Shown: in pieces, positions 17,496 through 28,377 of the stretch
Layout of the letters: each line of letters starts with the position of its first letter
Numbering within the stretch: the stretch's first letter is position 1
From: Pseudomonas cichorii
GTDB taxonomy: Bacteria; Pseudomonadota; Gammaproteobacteria; Pseudomonadales; Pseudomonadaceae
Direction: 5' to 3'
Assembly (NCBI RefSeq): GCF_018343775.1
Contig: NZ_CP074349.1
Span: forward strand, 5,508,001 to 5,572,000
DNA: 64,000 nucleotides
The notes under the pieces: generated by a model
Told to the model about the DNA's origin: nothing
Database searches by the model: none
The model's input: the letters and a program-made list of their open reading frames with translations, nothing else
Translations under genes and position numbers: made by a program

Positions 17496-20400
17496 TTACT
17501 GCCAGTTGGCTGCAATCACCGAGGACAACTGCTCCTTGTAATTATCCGGCAACGTCAATTGGCCAGCCGCAGGCGGCGAGAATGCAGCCATGGCGTCCAC
17601 CAGGCCCTGCACCTTACTGTCGAGCAGTGTCTTGCCATTACTGGTCTTGAACTGCTCCACATGAGTCGCCGCCCCCGAGTACCAATCCCTGATGACCAGC
17701 GCATCGGAGGTTCCGATGATGCTGACTTCCAGGTTGTTGGACACCTTGCGGAACCAGAGCTGATCGGTCGCGATACCGTCCATGAATCTGGCAACGTCGG
17801 TGTTGCCGCTGGTCGAATCGTTCTCGACCAGCGTATCGACGCCATAGCCACGCCCCAGGATATAGGTATCGTTGCCCGCCCCACCGGTCAGGGTGTCGGC
17901 GCCGCCGCGTCCGTCCAGCGTGTCGTTGCCGGCACCACCGCTGAGGCTGTTTGCCGCCGCGTTACCGGTCAGCACGTTGGCCAGGGCGTTGCCCGTGCCG
18001 TTGAGGGCCGAACTGCCGGTCAGCGTCAGGTTCTCCAGGTTGTTGCCCAGCGTCCAGGTCACGCTGGCTTCGACCGTGTCGGTTCCTTCGTTGGCGTTCT
18101 CGGTAATGACATCGCTGGTATTGTCGACCACGTAGGTATCGTTTCCGGCACCGCCGATGAGCCTGTCGGCACCACCCAGACCATCGAGGCGGTCGTTGCC
18201 CGCGCCACCGGTCAGGGTGTTGACGGCACTGTTGCCGATGAGGATGTTGTCCAGCGCGTTGCCCGTACCGTTGAGCGCCGAGGTACCGGTCAGGGTCAGG
18301 TTTTCGAGATTGGCGCCCAAGGTCCAGGTCAGGCTGGACTCGACCGTGTCGGTGCCCTCTCCCGCATTTTCGGTCAGCACATCGGAGGTTGAATCCACCA
18401 CATAGGTATCGTCGCCCGTGCCGCCGCGCATCGTGTCGTTGCCGGCACCGCCGTTGAGCCGGTCATTGCCCGCATTGCCGATCAGGGTGTCGTTGCCGGC
18501 GCCACCGTTGAGGGTGTCGTTGCCCGAGCGCCCGGTCAGGGTGTCCGCTCCTGAAGTACCGGTCAGCGTCAGGTTCTGCACCGTAACGACGATGTCCAGA
18601 ACGTCGGACGCGGTCAGGCCGCTCCGGTCTCTGGCCATCACTCTGACGCTGGTGGTGCCGACAGCCGTGCCCGGTGCCGTCCCGGTGAACTGGCGGGTGG
18701 AGGCATTGAAGGTCAGCCAGGAAGGCAAGGCGCTGCCATCTGCCAGCGTGGCGCTGTAGGTCAGGCTGTCGCCGCTGTCCGGATCGCTGAAGGCTCCGGC
18801 AGGCACGGTATAGGCCAAGGCAGTGCCTTCGGCCACGCTCTGGTCCGCAAGGGCGCTGACCACCGTGGGGGCCCGGTTGGGTTGCGACACGGTCAGGGTT
18901 GCGTAGGTACCGGCGGCATAACCGTAGTTGTCCGTGCCCCACAGGATGAACTGCAGGCTTCCCACATCAGAGGCCGAAGGCGTGCCGGACAGTGTCCGGG
19001 TCCTGGCATCGAATTTCAGCCAGGCAGGCACGTCGGAGCCGTCGCGCATTTTCACACTGTAGGTGATCGAGTCCCAGACATCGGGATCGGTGATGGTGTT
19101 TTCCGCGATGGTGTAGCTGAAGGCGGTGCCCTGGCTCGCCGTCAAGGTCGGCACGTTGGCGTTGACCACCGGCGACTTGTTGTTGGCAGCGCGGCTCACG
19201 ACCTCCTGCAATCGGGCCTGATCCCAGACCACACCGTTGGCAAACTCCACCCGCTCGATCTTCCGGTCATAGGTCACACCGTTACTGACCGTATTGGCCG
19301 CGTAGTAACCCGACAGGGCGATCTGGTCGCTGCTGCCCTTGATCCTCATGAACAGATGCTCGCCCTGCTGGAAGGCCAGCACGTCGTTATCGCTGATGCC
19401 CGCACCGAAACGCAGCGTATCGACCGCCGTGATGGCATCGATATTGTCGAGGGTGTCTTGTCCGTCACCCAGGTTGAACACATAGACATCGTTACCGGCA
19501 CCGCCAGAAAGGAAGTCATTGCCCAGCAAGCCCGCCAGAACGTTATCCCCGGCATTGCCCCACAACCCGTTGGCCAGTTCGTTACCGGTCAGGACCAGAT
19601 TGGCCGCCCCATCGGAGGCCATGCGTTCGATATTGGCACCGAGCGTATAGCTGACCGTGGTGCGAATGAAATCATCCCCTTCATTCGCCAGTTCGATCAC
19701 CTGATCGTTGGCGTTATCGACCGCGTAATAGTCGTCGCCCGCACCGCCGAGCATGACATCCGCGCCCTGCCCACCGATCAGCGAATCGTTGCCGGTGCCG
19801 CCTTCCAGACGGTCGCTGCCGATACTGCCGTCGAGGTAGTCCGCACCGTCGCCGCCCACCAGCAGGTCATTGCCCGCCTGGCCCCAGATCTGGTCATCGC
19901 CGGCACCGCCATAGATGCGGTCATCCTGATTGCGGTAACCCATCAGCGTGTCGTTACCGATGGTTCCCACGGTAATGGCACGTGCCTCGACATCGTTGCC
20001 GCTGAGCACGGAGCCATCGGCGAACTCCAGGCGTTCCAGCTTGAAGTGTTCGCTCGGCTCCTGATACCAGTTCTGTACGGTAATGGCGTCAGTGCCGTTG
20101 CTGTGGCTGATGAGCAGGTCGTTGCCGGTCCGGGTGAAACTCAGGTTCTGGACGCTGATGCCTTCACCGAAACGCAAGGTGTCAAAGGACGGAGCGATGT
20201 TGCTGTAGGCCTGCCCGGCACGCCGCTCGACCAGCAAGTCGCGGCCATCGCCGAGATTGAAGAGGTAGGTATCGTCGCCGAAGGCGCCATAAAGACTGTC
20301 GTCCCCGGTGCCGCCGGAAAGAATGTTCGCGTTGCGAATCCACGGATTGCTGTAGGCCTCAAGAACGTCATTGCCCGCACCACCGGACAAGGTGTCGCTG

Positions 20401-23400
20401 CCCTGACCACGGAGGATGTCCTGGCCATCGCCACCCAGCAATTCGCCACTGCCTTCAAGCAGGTCGTCCCCGCTGCCGCCATCGAGCAGACCGTACCCCT
20501 GAAGGGTATCGTTGCCAGCACCGCCCGACAGAGTGTCCAGGCCGCTACCGCCGATCAGCAGATCGTCGCCATTGTCACCATTCAGGGTGTCGTTGCCTGA
20601 ACTGCCATAGAGCGTGTCATTGCCGTCGCCGCCGTTCACCACGTCATTGCCGTCTCCGGCGTCGACGTAATCGTTGCCTGCGCCCGCCGCGATCACGTCA
20701 TCGTCAGCATGGCCTAGAATGGCATCGTCTTTTTCGCTGCCTTCGATTGCCTTGAGGCGGATGGCCTCGACATCCCAGGTCGTAGCGTTGTCGAAGACGA
20801 ACTGTGCGACCGCGGTCGCTCCAGGCTGGCCGGCCTGATAAGAGAACTGACCCTGGATGCGAAGCCGGTCGCCAGTGAGCGGGTTGACGACCAGAAGGTC
20901 CATGCCTTCGCGGCGTAGCAGCAGATCGGTCGGGGCTACACCGCTGAAATGCACGCTATCGCCGCCGACGCTGTTGAAAATGGTGTCGTCGCCCCAGCCA
21001 GCGGCGAATAAATACTGGTCATTGCCGTCGCCACCGTCCAGGTTGTCATTACCGCTGCCACCTGTGAGCACGTCGTCACCCAGGCCACCCAGCAGAATGT
21101 CGTTGCCGCTGCCACCCAGCAACGTGTCGTCGCCATCACCGCCATCGAGGTAATCGTTCCCCTCACCGCCATCGACGCGGTCGTTGCCGGCAAAGGCATA
21201 CACCTCATCGTTGCCGCCGCGCGCTTCGATCTGATCGTCGCCGGAGTAGGCATAGATCAGGTCGGCGACTTCCGTGCCCTCCAGCGTCAGTTGATGCAGT
21301 TGTGTCGGGCTGATGACGGCCACCAACCCATCGCCATAGTGCAGGTGAATACCGCCGGACGGTATTTCGTTGCTGAAGAAGTCAGCGAGAGACAGCAAAT
21401 CCTGTGGGCTGTCCGGGAAGGAGACATCCAGACTCGTGCCTTTGCGACGGAACACCAGGGTTTCCAGAGGCAAGTCGGACAGGTAAATGGTGACCACATT
21501 TTCGTAGGCATCCATGATGATGTCCTGACCACCACCGCGGGCAAACAGGTAGCTGTTGGTGCCGCTGCCGCCGTCGAGACGGTCGTTGCCCTCACCGCCC
21601 GCCAGGAAGTCGTCTCCGGCACCTCCGTACAGATTATCGTTGCCGGCTCCGCCCTGAAGCGTGTCGCGGCCAGCCCCGCCATCGAGAATGTCGTCTCCAG
21701 CCCCGCCGATCAGGGTGTCGTCACCGACGTCCCCATTTATCCAGTCGTTGCCGTCGCCACCATCCAGCAGGTCGTTACCTTCACCGCCGTACAGGTTGTC
21801 GTTGCCAGCCTCGCCGGACAGACTGTCGTTCCCGACACCGCCATCGAGATAGTCCTGCCCGTCACCACCGAACAGGGTGTCGTTGCCGCCGTACCCGGCG
21901 ATAAAGTCGTCACCGCCCAGACCATTCAGTACATCATTCGTGGCGTAGCCCACCAGTTCATCGTTACCGGCGCTGGCCTCCAGTACCTTGCGCTTGATGT
22001 CGGCAATGCCCCAGAGCGTACCGTCCTGGAAGACGATTTCATCGACTGCCGTGCCATTGCCCGCTTCGGCGACGAAATAGCCGTTCAGACGAATGCTGTC
22101 ATTGGCTGAGGTGGACAGCAGGAGGTCATCACCTGCCCGCCTGGCGATAACCGATGCAGGCGCGATACTGGCTCCAAACATCAGTCGGTCACGCTTGACC
22201 TCGGTCGCATCGGCAACGTTGTCGATGACATCATGGCCATAGCCTGCCTCGAATATGTAAGTGTCACTGCCGCGGCCTCCGATCAAGGTATCGTCGCCAA
22301 TGCCGCCGGTCAGCACATCATCGCCGTCGTCCCCCATCAGCACATCACTGCCAGCCCCACCGGACAGTTGATCGTTACCACCCAGACCATGGATGTTGTC
22401 ATTGCCGGCCAGCGCGTCGATGGTGTCGCTGGCAGCCGTGCCGAACACCAGATCATCCCCTTGAGTGAGGGCGTTGGCGGTCAACAGCGCCAGTATCTGT
22501 TGCTGATTCAGACTGGTTCCGTCAGCCAGGCGGATAAACTCGATGGCACCGAAATCCAGCGAACCATCAAAATTGAAGAAGTTATCGATCTGCAATGAAC
22601 CTGCATCACTGCCATCGGCATTCCTGACATGAATCCAGACCGTCGTGACATTGCGCGAGAACACCAGATCGCTCTGGGCAATACCGTCGGCAAAGACGAT
22701 CTGATCCAGGCCTCCCCGATCCAGAATGACGTCGTTGCCATGCCCACGGGCGAAGTGATAGCTGTCATCGCCCCCATTGCCATAAAGCCGATCATCTCCT
22801 CCAAGGCCGTAGAAGAGAGTGCCATAGCTCATGCCGTAGAGCGTATTGTTACCGGCTGTGCCTATGAAGCTGGAAAAATCAAAGAAGGCTGCCAAATCGG
22901 GGTTGAATGCCGCAATGGTTTCAAAAGCAGCATCGCGCTGGGTCCGGTAAGCAGGGGAATAGGTCCCAAGATCAGTAAGAACTTTAATGACGCCACGGAT
23001 GCGATCATCCTGCCCGTTGGCAAGCAACACATTCAGCTTGTCCTTTAACGTATTCCAGTCGACAGAAATACTGTGGGCGTCAGAGCCGAAGGCCGTGCGG
23101 ATAATGTCCAGCTCACTGGCATACTCGGTCTGTGCCAGAATCTGCGCCGCCGTGAAACGCTTGAACTCAAGATACTCGGCCACAAGGATGGGGGCGGCCT
23201 GGCCATGCGGATTAGGATCGCGCTCTCCCCAGCACCATAGTCCCATGTAGGCATGACCCACCAACTTCTCCAGAGTGACAAGCTGACGCGCATCCATCAC
23301 ATGCGAATAGATTTTCTGGGGGTCGCGGCTGTAAGGGTCGACATCTTCTGTCCCCGCCCAACGATAGATCAGGTTATCCAGTAACTGGTCGCGACTGTCC

Positions 23401-25766
23401 GCGTCGGTAGCGGATACGTACTGAGCGAGCAGCGTCTTCAGTTCAGGGTCGAGCACCATGGCCTGATGCAAATCTTGCACCTTGCCAAACCCCTTGGCGT
23501 TGGCCAGGAAATAGACATCGTCAGTGAGCGCGATGTCCCCGCTGTTGACGCGTTTGGAGGCGTCAACCTTGAACCAGACATCCGCCGCGGTCGACGCCAT
23601 ACCGTTGGCCAACACAATGGTGCTGACCTGACGATGCTCATGTCCGTGGGCATCGACATGGCTTGAGTCGGTGTAGCCTGTACTGATCGACACCACGCCA
23701 GCATCGGTCAGGCTTTGTAGCTCTCCGGCATCACTGGTGCCGTTGCCGTTGAGATCGCGCCAGACCTGCAGCGTGGCATAGGAGGCGTCCTGGGCATTGA
23801 CCATGCCGTCGCCATTGCTGTCGTACTCGGCCAGCGCCTGATAACCATTCTGGGCCGTCTGGCCATTGTTCAGCAGGCTGTGGTTGCCGAACAACTCACT
23901 ACCGTTGCTGATACGGCCGTCGCCATTGCGATCATGCACCAGCAGACCGTCGTCGGGGCTGACCCAGCCAGCCATCTCGCTCAGGCCGTCGCTATCGAGA
24001 TCGAAATAGCTGGCACCGACCGCGAGCGTTTCAATGCCGTCGCCGTCAAGGTCGAGAACAATGGGGGAAGTACGACTTTCGGCATCGTCAGTCTCGGGAG
24101 CTTCTTCCTCTTCCTCCTCTTCGTCCTCCAGTTCCAGAGCAATGCCGAGGTCATAGTTCTGGAATGCATTGACGATCAGGCTGCCATTGATGGTCAGGGT
24201 GCCGTTCTTGAGCACATAGGTATTGCCGCCACCGTAATAGGTGTCTTCAGGATCGTCCTCTTTGCGTTTGCCGCCGGTGAGTCGCCGATTCTCCAGATAG
24301 ACTGAGCCCTTGCCGTCCGAGTCGAAGATCACATCGTGAGACTGCGCCTTGTAGATATCAAAACCCGTGCCGCCGTTCAGCGTATCGGAGTCGGAACTGC
24401 CTCTGTCGCCGCTTTCACTGCCTTGCAGGATATCGTTGCCTTCTCCGCCTTCCAGCAGGTCGCTGCCATATCCGCCAATGAGTGTGTCGTTCCCGGCGCC
24501 GCCATCAATCGTATCGTCGCCTGCATTACCGGAAATGTAATCGTTACCGCCTTCGCCTCGCAGAACGTTACTTCCCGAGTTTCCCAGGATCCGGTTGTCG
24601 AGGTCATTGCCTGTTCCATCGACGCTGGCAGTCCCGGTCAGCTCCAGATTTTCAAACTCATCGGCCAGCTTGAACGCGATACTGGACTTGACGGTATCAG
24701 TGCCCTCACCCGCCTTCTCGACAACCGTGTCACCTTCGTCATCGACGACATAGGTATCGTTTCCCGATCCGCCGACCATACGATCGGCACCCTTGCGAGC
24801 ATCGAGTTGATCGTTGCCGTCGCCACCATAAAGTTCATCGTTGGAGTAATTCGTACCATAAAGGGTGTCGTTGCCGTTCCCGGCAATGACCGCAGCACCT
24901 TTGTTGATAATCAACTCGGTGACGTTCTTCAGCGCATAAGGATCAATGACACCATTGTTGTTGGTGTCCCGACCGTCATAGACGACATAGCGCCCGTCAC
25001 TGTCTTCATAGGTAATGATATCGTCAGCCACCAGCCGCCCAAGAAGAGCGGTGAACTGGGCGACAAACCAGGGAGCACCGGTACCCAGCAACAATTTATT
25101 TTCGAGGACAATCCGTTCTTTCTCACGACTGGCGGCCTCCAGCGAAGCCCAGTCGGCACTGGTCAGATTCAGTCTGTTGACGACGGTGCCGGTGAACTCT
25201 ATCGGTACTGTCCGGCCAATACCGGAAGGGTCGATATCCTCTCGGGTCAAGTAGTTGGTCACTTGGGCAAGCGGCCCGCCGCCTACATAATCGAAGTTGT
25301 CGTTTGCAGGCTCGACATAAATATTGGAAATGGAACGTGAACCGTCCTCGCCGACATAAAACACGGCATCGGCATTGATTTGATAACCCCCGGTACCGAA
25401 TACATAAGCACGTTCTGCATAATCGCTTTCATCGACTCCACGGGTATAGCCACTGACCGCCAGGATGCGTTCACCCTGCGCAATGCCATACAAGTCCAGA
25501 AGTTCAGCAGTGGTATAGACACCCGGCGGCAGTTTTTTATCGCCATAATCGTCACTGGCGAGGAACCTGCGAACAATCCTGAACTCTTCGATGCCCACGA
25601 AACGTCCCGCTCCGGTGGTCATGTACTCGTTCATATCGACGTAGACGGGATCGCCTTCGGCATCTTTGGGACGAATCAGCTTTTCGTCCTTGAGATTGCC
25701 AGGCGGCGTATCCTGATTGAAAAGGTATCTCGATACAATTTGTTGACTGGTCGGCATGCTCATCAT
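17496..25766 (-). CDS. Giant RTX calcium-binding protein with FrpC-like module and Ig-like domains
   Basis: A 2756-residue protein. Residues 1 to about 295 are non-repetitive with no signal peptide. RTX nonapeptides (GGxGxDxLx type) start near 295 and recur in blocks to the end. Residues about 566-980 match the Neisseria FrpC region: [38 protein letters not shown], then EF-hand-like [12 protein letters not shown] and [12 protein letters not shown], and [14 protein letters not shown]. Two putative Ig (He_PIG-type) domains span about 2193-2400. The C-terminus, KTLLDSKVQ...VIAANWQ, is a common RTX ending. RTX proteins leave by type I secretion and fold with extracellular calcium. No ABC exporter is nearby. 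Adhesin or large exoprotein are the likeliest roles. ATG 25766 follows cagggg. Confidence 0.9.
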   Translation of the reverse strand: MMSMPTSQQIVSRYLFNQDTPPGNLKDEKLIRPKDAEGDPVYVDMNEYMTTGAGRFVGIEEFRIVRRFLASDDYGDKKLPPGVYTTAELLDLYGIAQGERILAVSGYTRGVDESDYAERAYVFGTGGYQINADAVFYVGEDGSRSISNIYVEPANDNFDYVGGGPLAQVTNYLTREDIDPSGIGRTVPIEFTGTVVNRLNLTSADWASLEAASREKERIVLENKLLLGTGAPWFVAQFTALLGRLVADDIITYEDSDGRYVVYDGRDTNNNGVIDPYALKNVTELIINKGAAVIAGNGNDTLYGTNYSNDELYGGDGNDQLDARKGADRMVGGSGNDTYVVDDEGDTVVEKAGEGTDTVKSSIAFKLADEFENLELTGTASVDGTGNDLDNRILGNSGSNVLRGEGGNDYISGNAGDDTIDGGAGNDTLIGGYGSDLLEGGEGNDILQGSESGDRGSSDSDTLNGGTGFDIYKAQSHDVIFDSDGKGSVYLENRRLTGGKRKEDDPEDTYYGGGNTYVLKNGTLTINGSLIVNAFQNYDLGIALELEDEEEEEEEAPETDDAESRTSPIVLDLDGDGIETLAVGASYFDLDSDGLSEMAGWVSPDDGLLVHDRNGDGRISNGSELFGNHSLLNNGQTAQNGYQALAEYDSNGDGMVNAQDASYATLQVWRDLNGNGTSDAGELQSLTDAGVVSISTGYTDSSHVDAHGHEHRQVSTIVLANGMASTAADVWFKVDASKRVNSGDIALTDDVYFLANAKGFGKVQDLHQAMVLDPELKTLLAQYVSATDADSRDQLLDNLIYRWAGTEDVDPYSRDPQKIYSHVMDARQLVTLEKLVGHAYMGLWCWGERDPNPHGQAAPILVAEYLEFKRFTAAQILAQTEYASELDIIRTAFGSDAHSISVDWNTLKDKLNVLLANGQDDRIRGVIKVLTDLGTYSPAYRTQRDAAFETIAAFNPDLAAFFDFSSFIGTAGNNTLYGMSYGTLFYGLGGDDRLYGNGGDDSYHFARGHGNDVILDRGGLDQIVFADGIAQSDLVFSRNVTTVWIHVRNADGSDAGSLQIDNFFNFDGSLDFGAIEFIRLADGTSLNQQQILALLTANALTQGDDLVFGTAASDTIDALAGNDNIHGLGGNDQLSGGAGSDVLMGDDGDDVLTGGIGDDTLIGGRGSDTYIFEAGYGHDVIDNVADATEVKRDRLMFGASIAPASVIARRAGDDLLLSTSANDSIRLNGYFVAEAGNGTAVDEIVFQDGTLWGIADIKRKVLEASAGNDELVGYATNDVLNGLGGDDFIAGYGGNDTLFGGDGQDYLDGGVGNDSLSGEAGNDNLYGGEGNDLLDGGDGNDWINGDVGDDTLIGGAGDDILDGGAGRDTLQGGAGNDNLYGGAGDDFLAGGEGNDRLDGGSGTNSYLFARGGGQDIIMDAYENVVTIYLSDLPLETLVFRRKGTSLDVSFPDSPQDLLSLADFFSNEIPSGGIHLHYGDGLVAVISPTQLHQLTLEGTEVADLIYAYSGDDQIEARGGNDEVYAFAGNDRVDGGEGNDYLDGGDGDDTLLGGSGNDILLGGLGDDVLTGGSGNDNLDGGDGNDQYLFAAGWGDDTIFNSVGGDSVHFSGVAPTDLLLRREGMDLLVVNPLTGDRLRIQGQFSYQAGQPGATAVAQFVFDNATTWDVEAIRLKAIEGSEKDDAILGHADDDVIAAGAGNDYVDAGDGNDVVNGGDGNDTLYGSSGNDTLNGDNGDDLLIGGSGLDTLSGGAGNDTLQGYGLLDGGSGDDLLEGSGELLGGDGQDILRGQGSDTLSGGAGNDVLEAYSNPWIRNANILSGGTGDDSLYGAFGDDTYLFNLGDGRDLLVERRAGQAYSNIAPSFDTLRFGEGISVQNLSFTRTGNDLLISHSNGTDAITVQNWYQEPSEHFKLERLEFADGSVLSGNDVEARAITVGTIGNDTLMGYRNQDDRIYGGAGDDQIWGQAGNDLLVGGDGADYLDGSIGSDRLEGGTGNDSLIGGQGADVMLGGAGDDYYAVDNANDQVIELANEGDDFIRTTVSYTLGANIERMASDGAANLVLTGNELANGLWGNAGDNVLAGLLGNDFLSGGAGNDVYVFNLGDGQDTLDNIDAITAVDTLRFGAGISDNDVLAFQQGEHLFMRIKGSSDQIALSGYYAANTVSNGVTYDRKIERVEFANGVVWDQARLQEVVSRAANNKSPVVNANVPTLTASQGTAFSYTIAENTITDPDVWDSITYSVKMRDGSDVPAWLKFDARTRTLSGTPSASDVGSLQFILWGTDNYGYAAGTYATLTVSQPNRAPTVVSALADQSVAEGTALAYTVPAGAFSDPDSGDSLTYSATLADGSALPSWLTFNASTRQFTGTAPGTAVGTTSVRVMARDRSGLTASDVLDIVVTVQNLTLTGTSGADTLTGRSGNDTLNGGAGNDTLIGNAGNDRLNGGAGNDTMRGGTGDDTYVVDSTSDVLTENAGEGTDTVESSLTWTLGANLENLTLTGTSALNGTGNALDNILIGNSAVNTLTGGAGNDRLDGLGGADRLIGGAGNDTYVVDNTSDVITENANEGTDTVEASVTWTLGNNLENLTLTGSSALNGTGNALANVLTGNAAANSLSGGAGNDTLDGRGGADTLTGGAGNDTYILGRGYGVDTLVENDSTSGNTDVARFMDGIATDQLWFRKVSNNLEVSIIGTSDALVIRDWYSGAATHVEQFKTSNGKTLLDSKVQGLVDAMAAFSPPAAGQLTLPDNYKEQLSSVIAANWQ

Positions 25767-26554
25767 TTATCCCCTGAGTTGATTCTTTTTATGTGGCGTG
25801 TTCCTGTTCCACTGTCGCTTTCTTCCGTCAGCACAGCTCCGCACCCCGATGAAACAGCCAGGGAAGTGTGAGTGGCAAACCCTCTGGAAATAGACGCCAA
25901 GGTACTGTTCCAGGCCAACTCTTTAATATGCTGGTAACGCTCTTCGGTTTGACTGTATTTGTCAGTCCCGCAGCATTCGATCGTGACGAAGGTAGAGGTC
26001 ACCTTGTAGAAGTGACTTCTGAAGCCTCTTACCCTGTCGTACACACTCAACTGATCACGTAGCAGAGGTGAATCCTTGACCCGCACAACATCCCGGGAAA
26101 AGGTAAACGTCGACGAGCCACCCCGATGGTCGAAATAGCTCACCAACACAAACGGCGGGCGAGGATAATCCACTGCAACCTCTTCCCTGAGCGGCGCGAT
26201 GGTTTTTATTTCAAAGTTTTCTACAAAAGACTTTCCATTGTTTTTTGCAGCCTGAATGATCCGGACAAGATCATACTTGCCATTGTCTTCAACAAGCCCT
26301 GTCTTTAAAAAATCATTACCGTCGTGTTTTTTGTAACTATAACTATTATCCACTTCCAGTCTGACCAGACTCTCCAGAAACCGCTGCCGATGCTCTTCAT
26401 CACTGAGCATCCTTCCCTCTGCCAGGCAAAGAACAGCATCGCTCCAGACCCACTGATAAACAGAGAAACCGCCCGGTACTGCAACGAGCAGGCATACGAC
26501 GGCCACGACGATGAATCTTAAGTCTTTCCACAGTGTTCTTTTGCGCGCAGCCAT
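25763..26554 (-). CDS. Unrecognised single-pass membrane protein coupled to the RTX gene
   Basis: A 263-residue protein I do not recognise. Residues 1-12 are basic and 13-35 form one transmembrane helix ([20 protein letters not shown]), followed by [16 protein letters not shown] and a polar, probably periplasmic, domain. That domain has several Cys (VLCLAE, IECCGTD, SSGCGAV) and a Ser/Gly-rich end. Its stop overlaps the RTX start as ATGA, so the two are translationally coupled. This suggests a dedicated partner such as an export accessory, chaperone or anchor. Composition is somewhat AT-richer than the surroundings. An 85-base gap separates it from the sulfotransferase gene. Confidence 0.8.
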   Translation of the reverse strand: MAARKRTLWKDLRFIVVAVVCLLVAVPGGFSVYQWVWSDAVLCLAEGRMLSDEEHRQRFLESLVRLEVDNSYSYKKHDGNDFLKTGLVEDNGKYDLVRIIQAAKNNGKSFVENFEIKTIAPLREEVAVDYPRPPFVLVSYFDHRGGSSTFTFSRDVVRVKDSPLLRDQLSVYDRVRGFRSHFYKVTSTFVTIECCGTDKYSQTEERYQHIKELAWNSTLASISRGFATHTSLAVSSGCGAVLTEESDSGTGTRHIKRINSGDK

Positions 26555-26639
26555 ACCTGTATTTCCCGTTGAAAATCCACAGCCATGCCGGGGAAGAAGG
26601 ATCCCTGGTCAATTCCGAATAGGTGTAGCGTTAGCTGGC

Positions 26640-27605
26640 TTATGCTGGCCTGCAGGAGCGGCGCTCACTCCTTGAGACTTCAAGTGCGTCGTAGGACGCT
26701 CTTGTACGGTATTCAACCCGCTCCCTGAGCCGTTCGGTTGCTTCGCGTTGCTTGTCCTGGCTGTCGGCGACAAACGCCTGAGCGGGCTGTTTGGCGTGTC
26801 GGCCTGCGGCTGAAAGCGCCTTGTTGCGTTGGGGCGTATCAAGGCCGAAGAAGTCTGCCAGATAGCCGTCCATCACGCCGGGTAATTCACGGTAATTCAG
26901 TGGCAGGCCATTGAGGGCACGGCAGTGTTCCAGGCCAAGCTCGAGCGTTCTGCCCAGTCGCTGGGCGATATAGTCTTCACGGGAATCATCCTGACTTTCA
27001 CCATCCAGTGAGCTGCGGCCAATGAGATCGGGCACCATGTGCATGCCTGCACGGCGGATGTGGGAGACGGCAATTTCCAGCGGTTCCCGGTACACGAACA
27101 TCCACGGCACTTGAGGAAAGCACTCGCGCAGCAGCGGCAGTTCGCCGATGTTCCACGCGTCCAGTTTGATCACCAGTTTCTGCTCGGTGCCGCGACGAGT
27201 CTGGCCATAAGCGGCGAGCAGCCCACGCAAGGCTGCCTTACGCACGGCGGGATCAAGCGCGCCTCGTAGCAGCGCATCGAGTGGCGGTGGTTCGGAAATC
27301 ACTATCGCTTCATCGAGTTGGGCCAGCATCTGGCCGATCAGGGTCGAGCCGCAACGCGAGGCGTGATAAACGAACGCAGTGGGTTCAATGGCAGGCAGTT
27401 TCCATTCACACAGCACGGCAAGGGATGTTTCACGACGGAACGCCTGGTTGAAAGGCAGGCGCAGCGCTTCGTCCACGGCATCGCGAAAGAAAGGTTGATC
27501 GAGCTTGCGGTCACCAAACCAGCACCAGTCCACCCGCCATGCTTCAGCTTCCTGCCAGATGCGGATGGGCAGCCAGTCTTTCAGGCTGTCCATTGTCGGT
27601 TCCAT
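26640..27605 (-). CDS. Sulfotransferase-family protein
   Basis: A 321-residue P-loop protein. The PAPS 5'-phosphosulfate loop is YHASRCGSTLIGQML (CGST at residues 85-88), and a 3'-phosphate motif is seen in WMFVYREPLEIAVSHIRR. A lysine/aspartate-rich KLVIKLDAWN lies between. The ATG at 27605 lies inside the end of the hydroxylase gene (25-base overlap); the ATG at 27593 is an alternative. Acceptors of such bacterial enzymes can be tyrosines, glycans or small molecules. Position between a hydroxylase gene and the RTX genes suggests modification of an exported protein, an inference only. The C-terminal 60 residues are Arg/Gln-rich. Confidence 0.82.
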   Translation of the reverse strand: MEPTMDSLKDWLPIRIWQEAEAWRVDWCWFGDRKLDQPFFRDAVDEALRLPFNQAFRRETSLAVLCEWKLPAIEPTAFVYHASRCGSTLIGQMLAQLDEAIVISEPPPLDALLRGALDPAVRKAALRGLLAAYGQTRRGTEQKLVIKLDAWNIGELPLLRECFPQVPWMFVYREPLEIAVSHIRRAGMHMVPDLIGRSSLDGESQDDSREDYIAQRLGRTLELGLEHCRALNGLPLNYRELPGVMDGYLADFFGLDTPQRNKALSAAGRHAKQPAQAFVADSQDKQREATERLRERVEYRTRASYDALEVSRSERRSCRPA

Positions 27606-28369
27606 TGATTGCGCCCCTGACGCATCGCGGCGCGTATGTCTTCACGACCGAAATGCAGGCCGCGCTCGGCACCCAGCGCCAGGGTACGGGTGATGAAAGC
27701 CTCGCTGTCCGGTTCGTCCTGCAAGATGCGACACAACCGGGAATCGCACTCCAGCAAGGCCCTGAACTGTGCAAAGGCTTCAACTGCACGGCCTTGGCCA
27801 GCAGGTGGGGTTGTGGATAAACCGGCTTCGATCTTCTGTTCAAGCCAGGCATTGGGGCGGCAGTCGAGCACCAGATGAACACGCTCTTGCTGCCCCCAGT
27901 TATCGACGCTGTGGGGGCGGGCCAGATCGAGAAACCAGCACTCGCCCGCATTCATCGGGATACGCTGGCGGTCCAGCATGAAGTCCACGTCCGGCGAGCT
28001 GAGCAAGGGGATGTGCAGACGACGATCAGCCTTTGGACCACCGAGGTCGTAGTCGCGGTGTTCGTGGATTCGGCTACCCGGCCCGAGACGCAGTAAGCGG
28101 GCGCTGCGAATATCCAGCGGCAGGTCGCGCAGGGCAGTAGCCCAACGGTCGTCGGTTCGCCATGGATCTCGGGAGATGGGTTCGCCTGCACCTGAGGACA
28201 ATTCGGTCAGGGCATCAACAGCGGAAATCAGCGCGACACCGGACCACTGCCCTTCGTAGTAACCGGCATTGAAATGCGCGGCCCAGGCCGTATCGGCAAT
28301 ACGCGAGAGCGCCTGTAACAGCAGAGGCAAATCCACTGTTACAGGCAGGCGGGAAAAGGCCGGAAGCAC
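27581..28369 (-). CDS. Aspartyl/asparaginyl beta-hydroxylase-like dioxygenase
   Basis: A 262-residue protein of the Fe(II)/2-oxoglutarate AspH-type family. The catalytic centre is visible as IHEHRDYDLGG (His102, His104, Asp106), followed by RRLHIPLLSSPDVDF and the distal GECWFLDLARPHSVDNWG ... RVHLVLDC, which supplies the second conserved His and the 2-oxoglutarate Arg. The family hydroxylates Asp/Asn side chains in proteins or peptides. The start is a GTG eight bases after the tolC-like stop, with a poor ribosome site, so coupling is likely. It overlaps the next sulfotransferase gene. A role in modifying the giant neighbours is inferred. Confidence 0.85.
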   Translation of the reverse strand: MLPAFSRLPVTVDLPLLLQALSRIADTAWAAHFNAGYYEGQWSGVALISAVDALTELSSGAGEPISRDPWRTDDRWATALRDLPLDIRSARLLRLGPGSRIHEHRDYDLGGPKADRRLHIPLLSSPDVDFMLDRQRIPMNAGECWFLDLARPHSVDNWGQQERVHLVLDCRPNAWLEQKIEAGLSTTPPAGQGRAVEAFAQFRALLECDSRLCRILQDEPDSEAFITRTLALGAERGLHFGREDIRAAMRQGRNQWNRQWTA

Positions 28370-28377
28370 GGATACGC

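Noticed and set aside
18882..20600. Long plus-strand open frames opposite the RTX gene
   Set aside because: They arise from the codon bias of the RTX repeats on the other strand and show only valine/alanine-rich low-complexity sequence.
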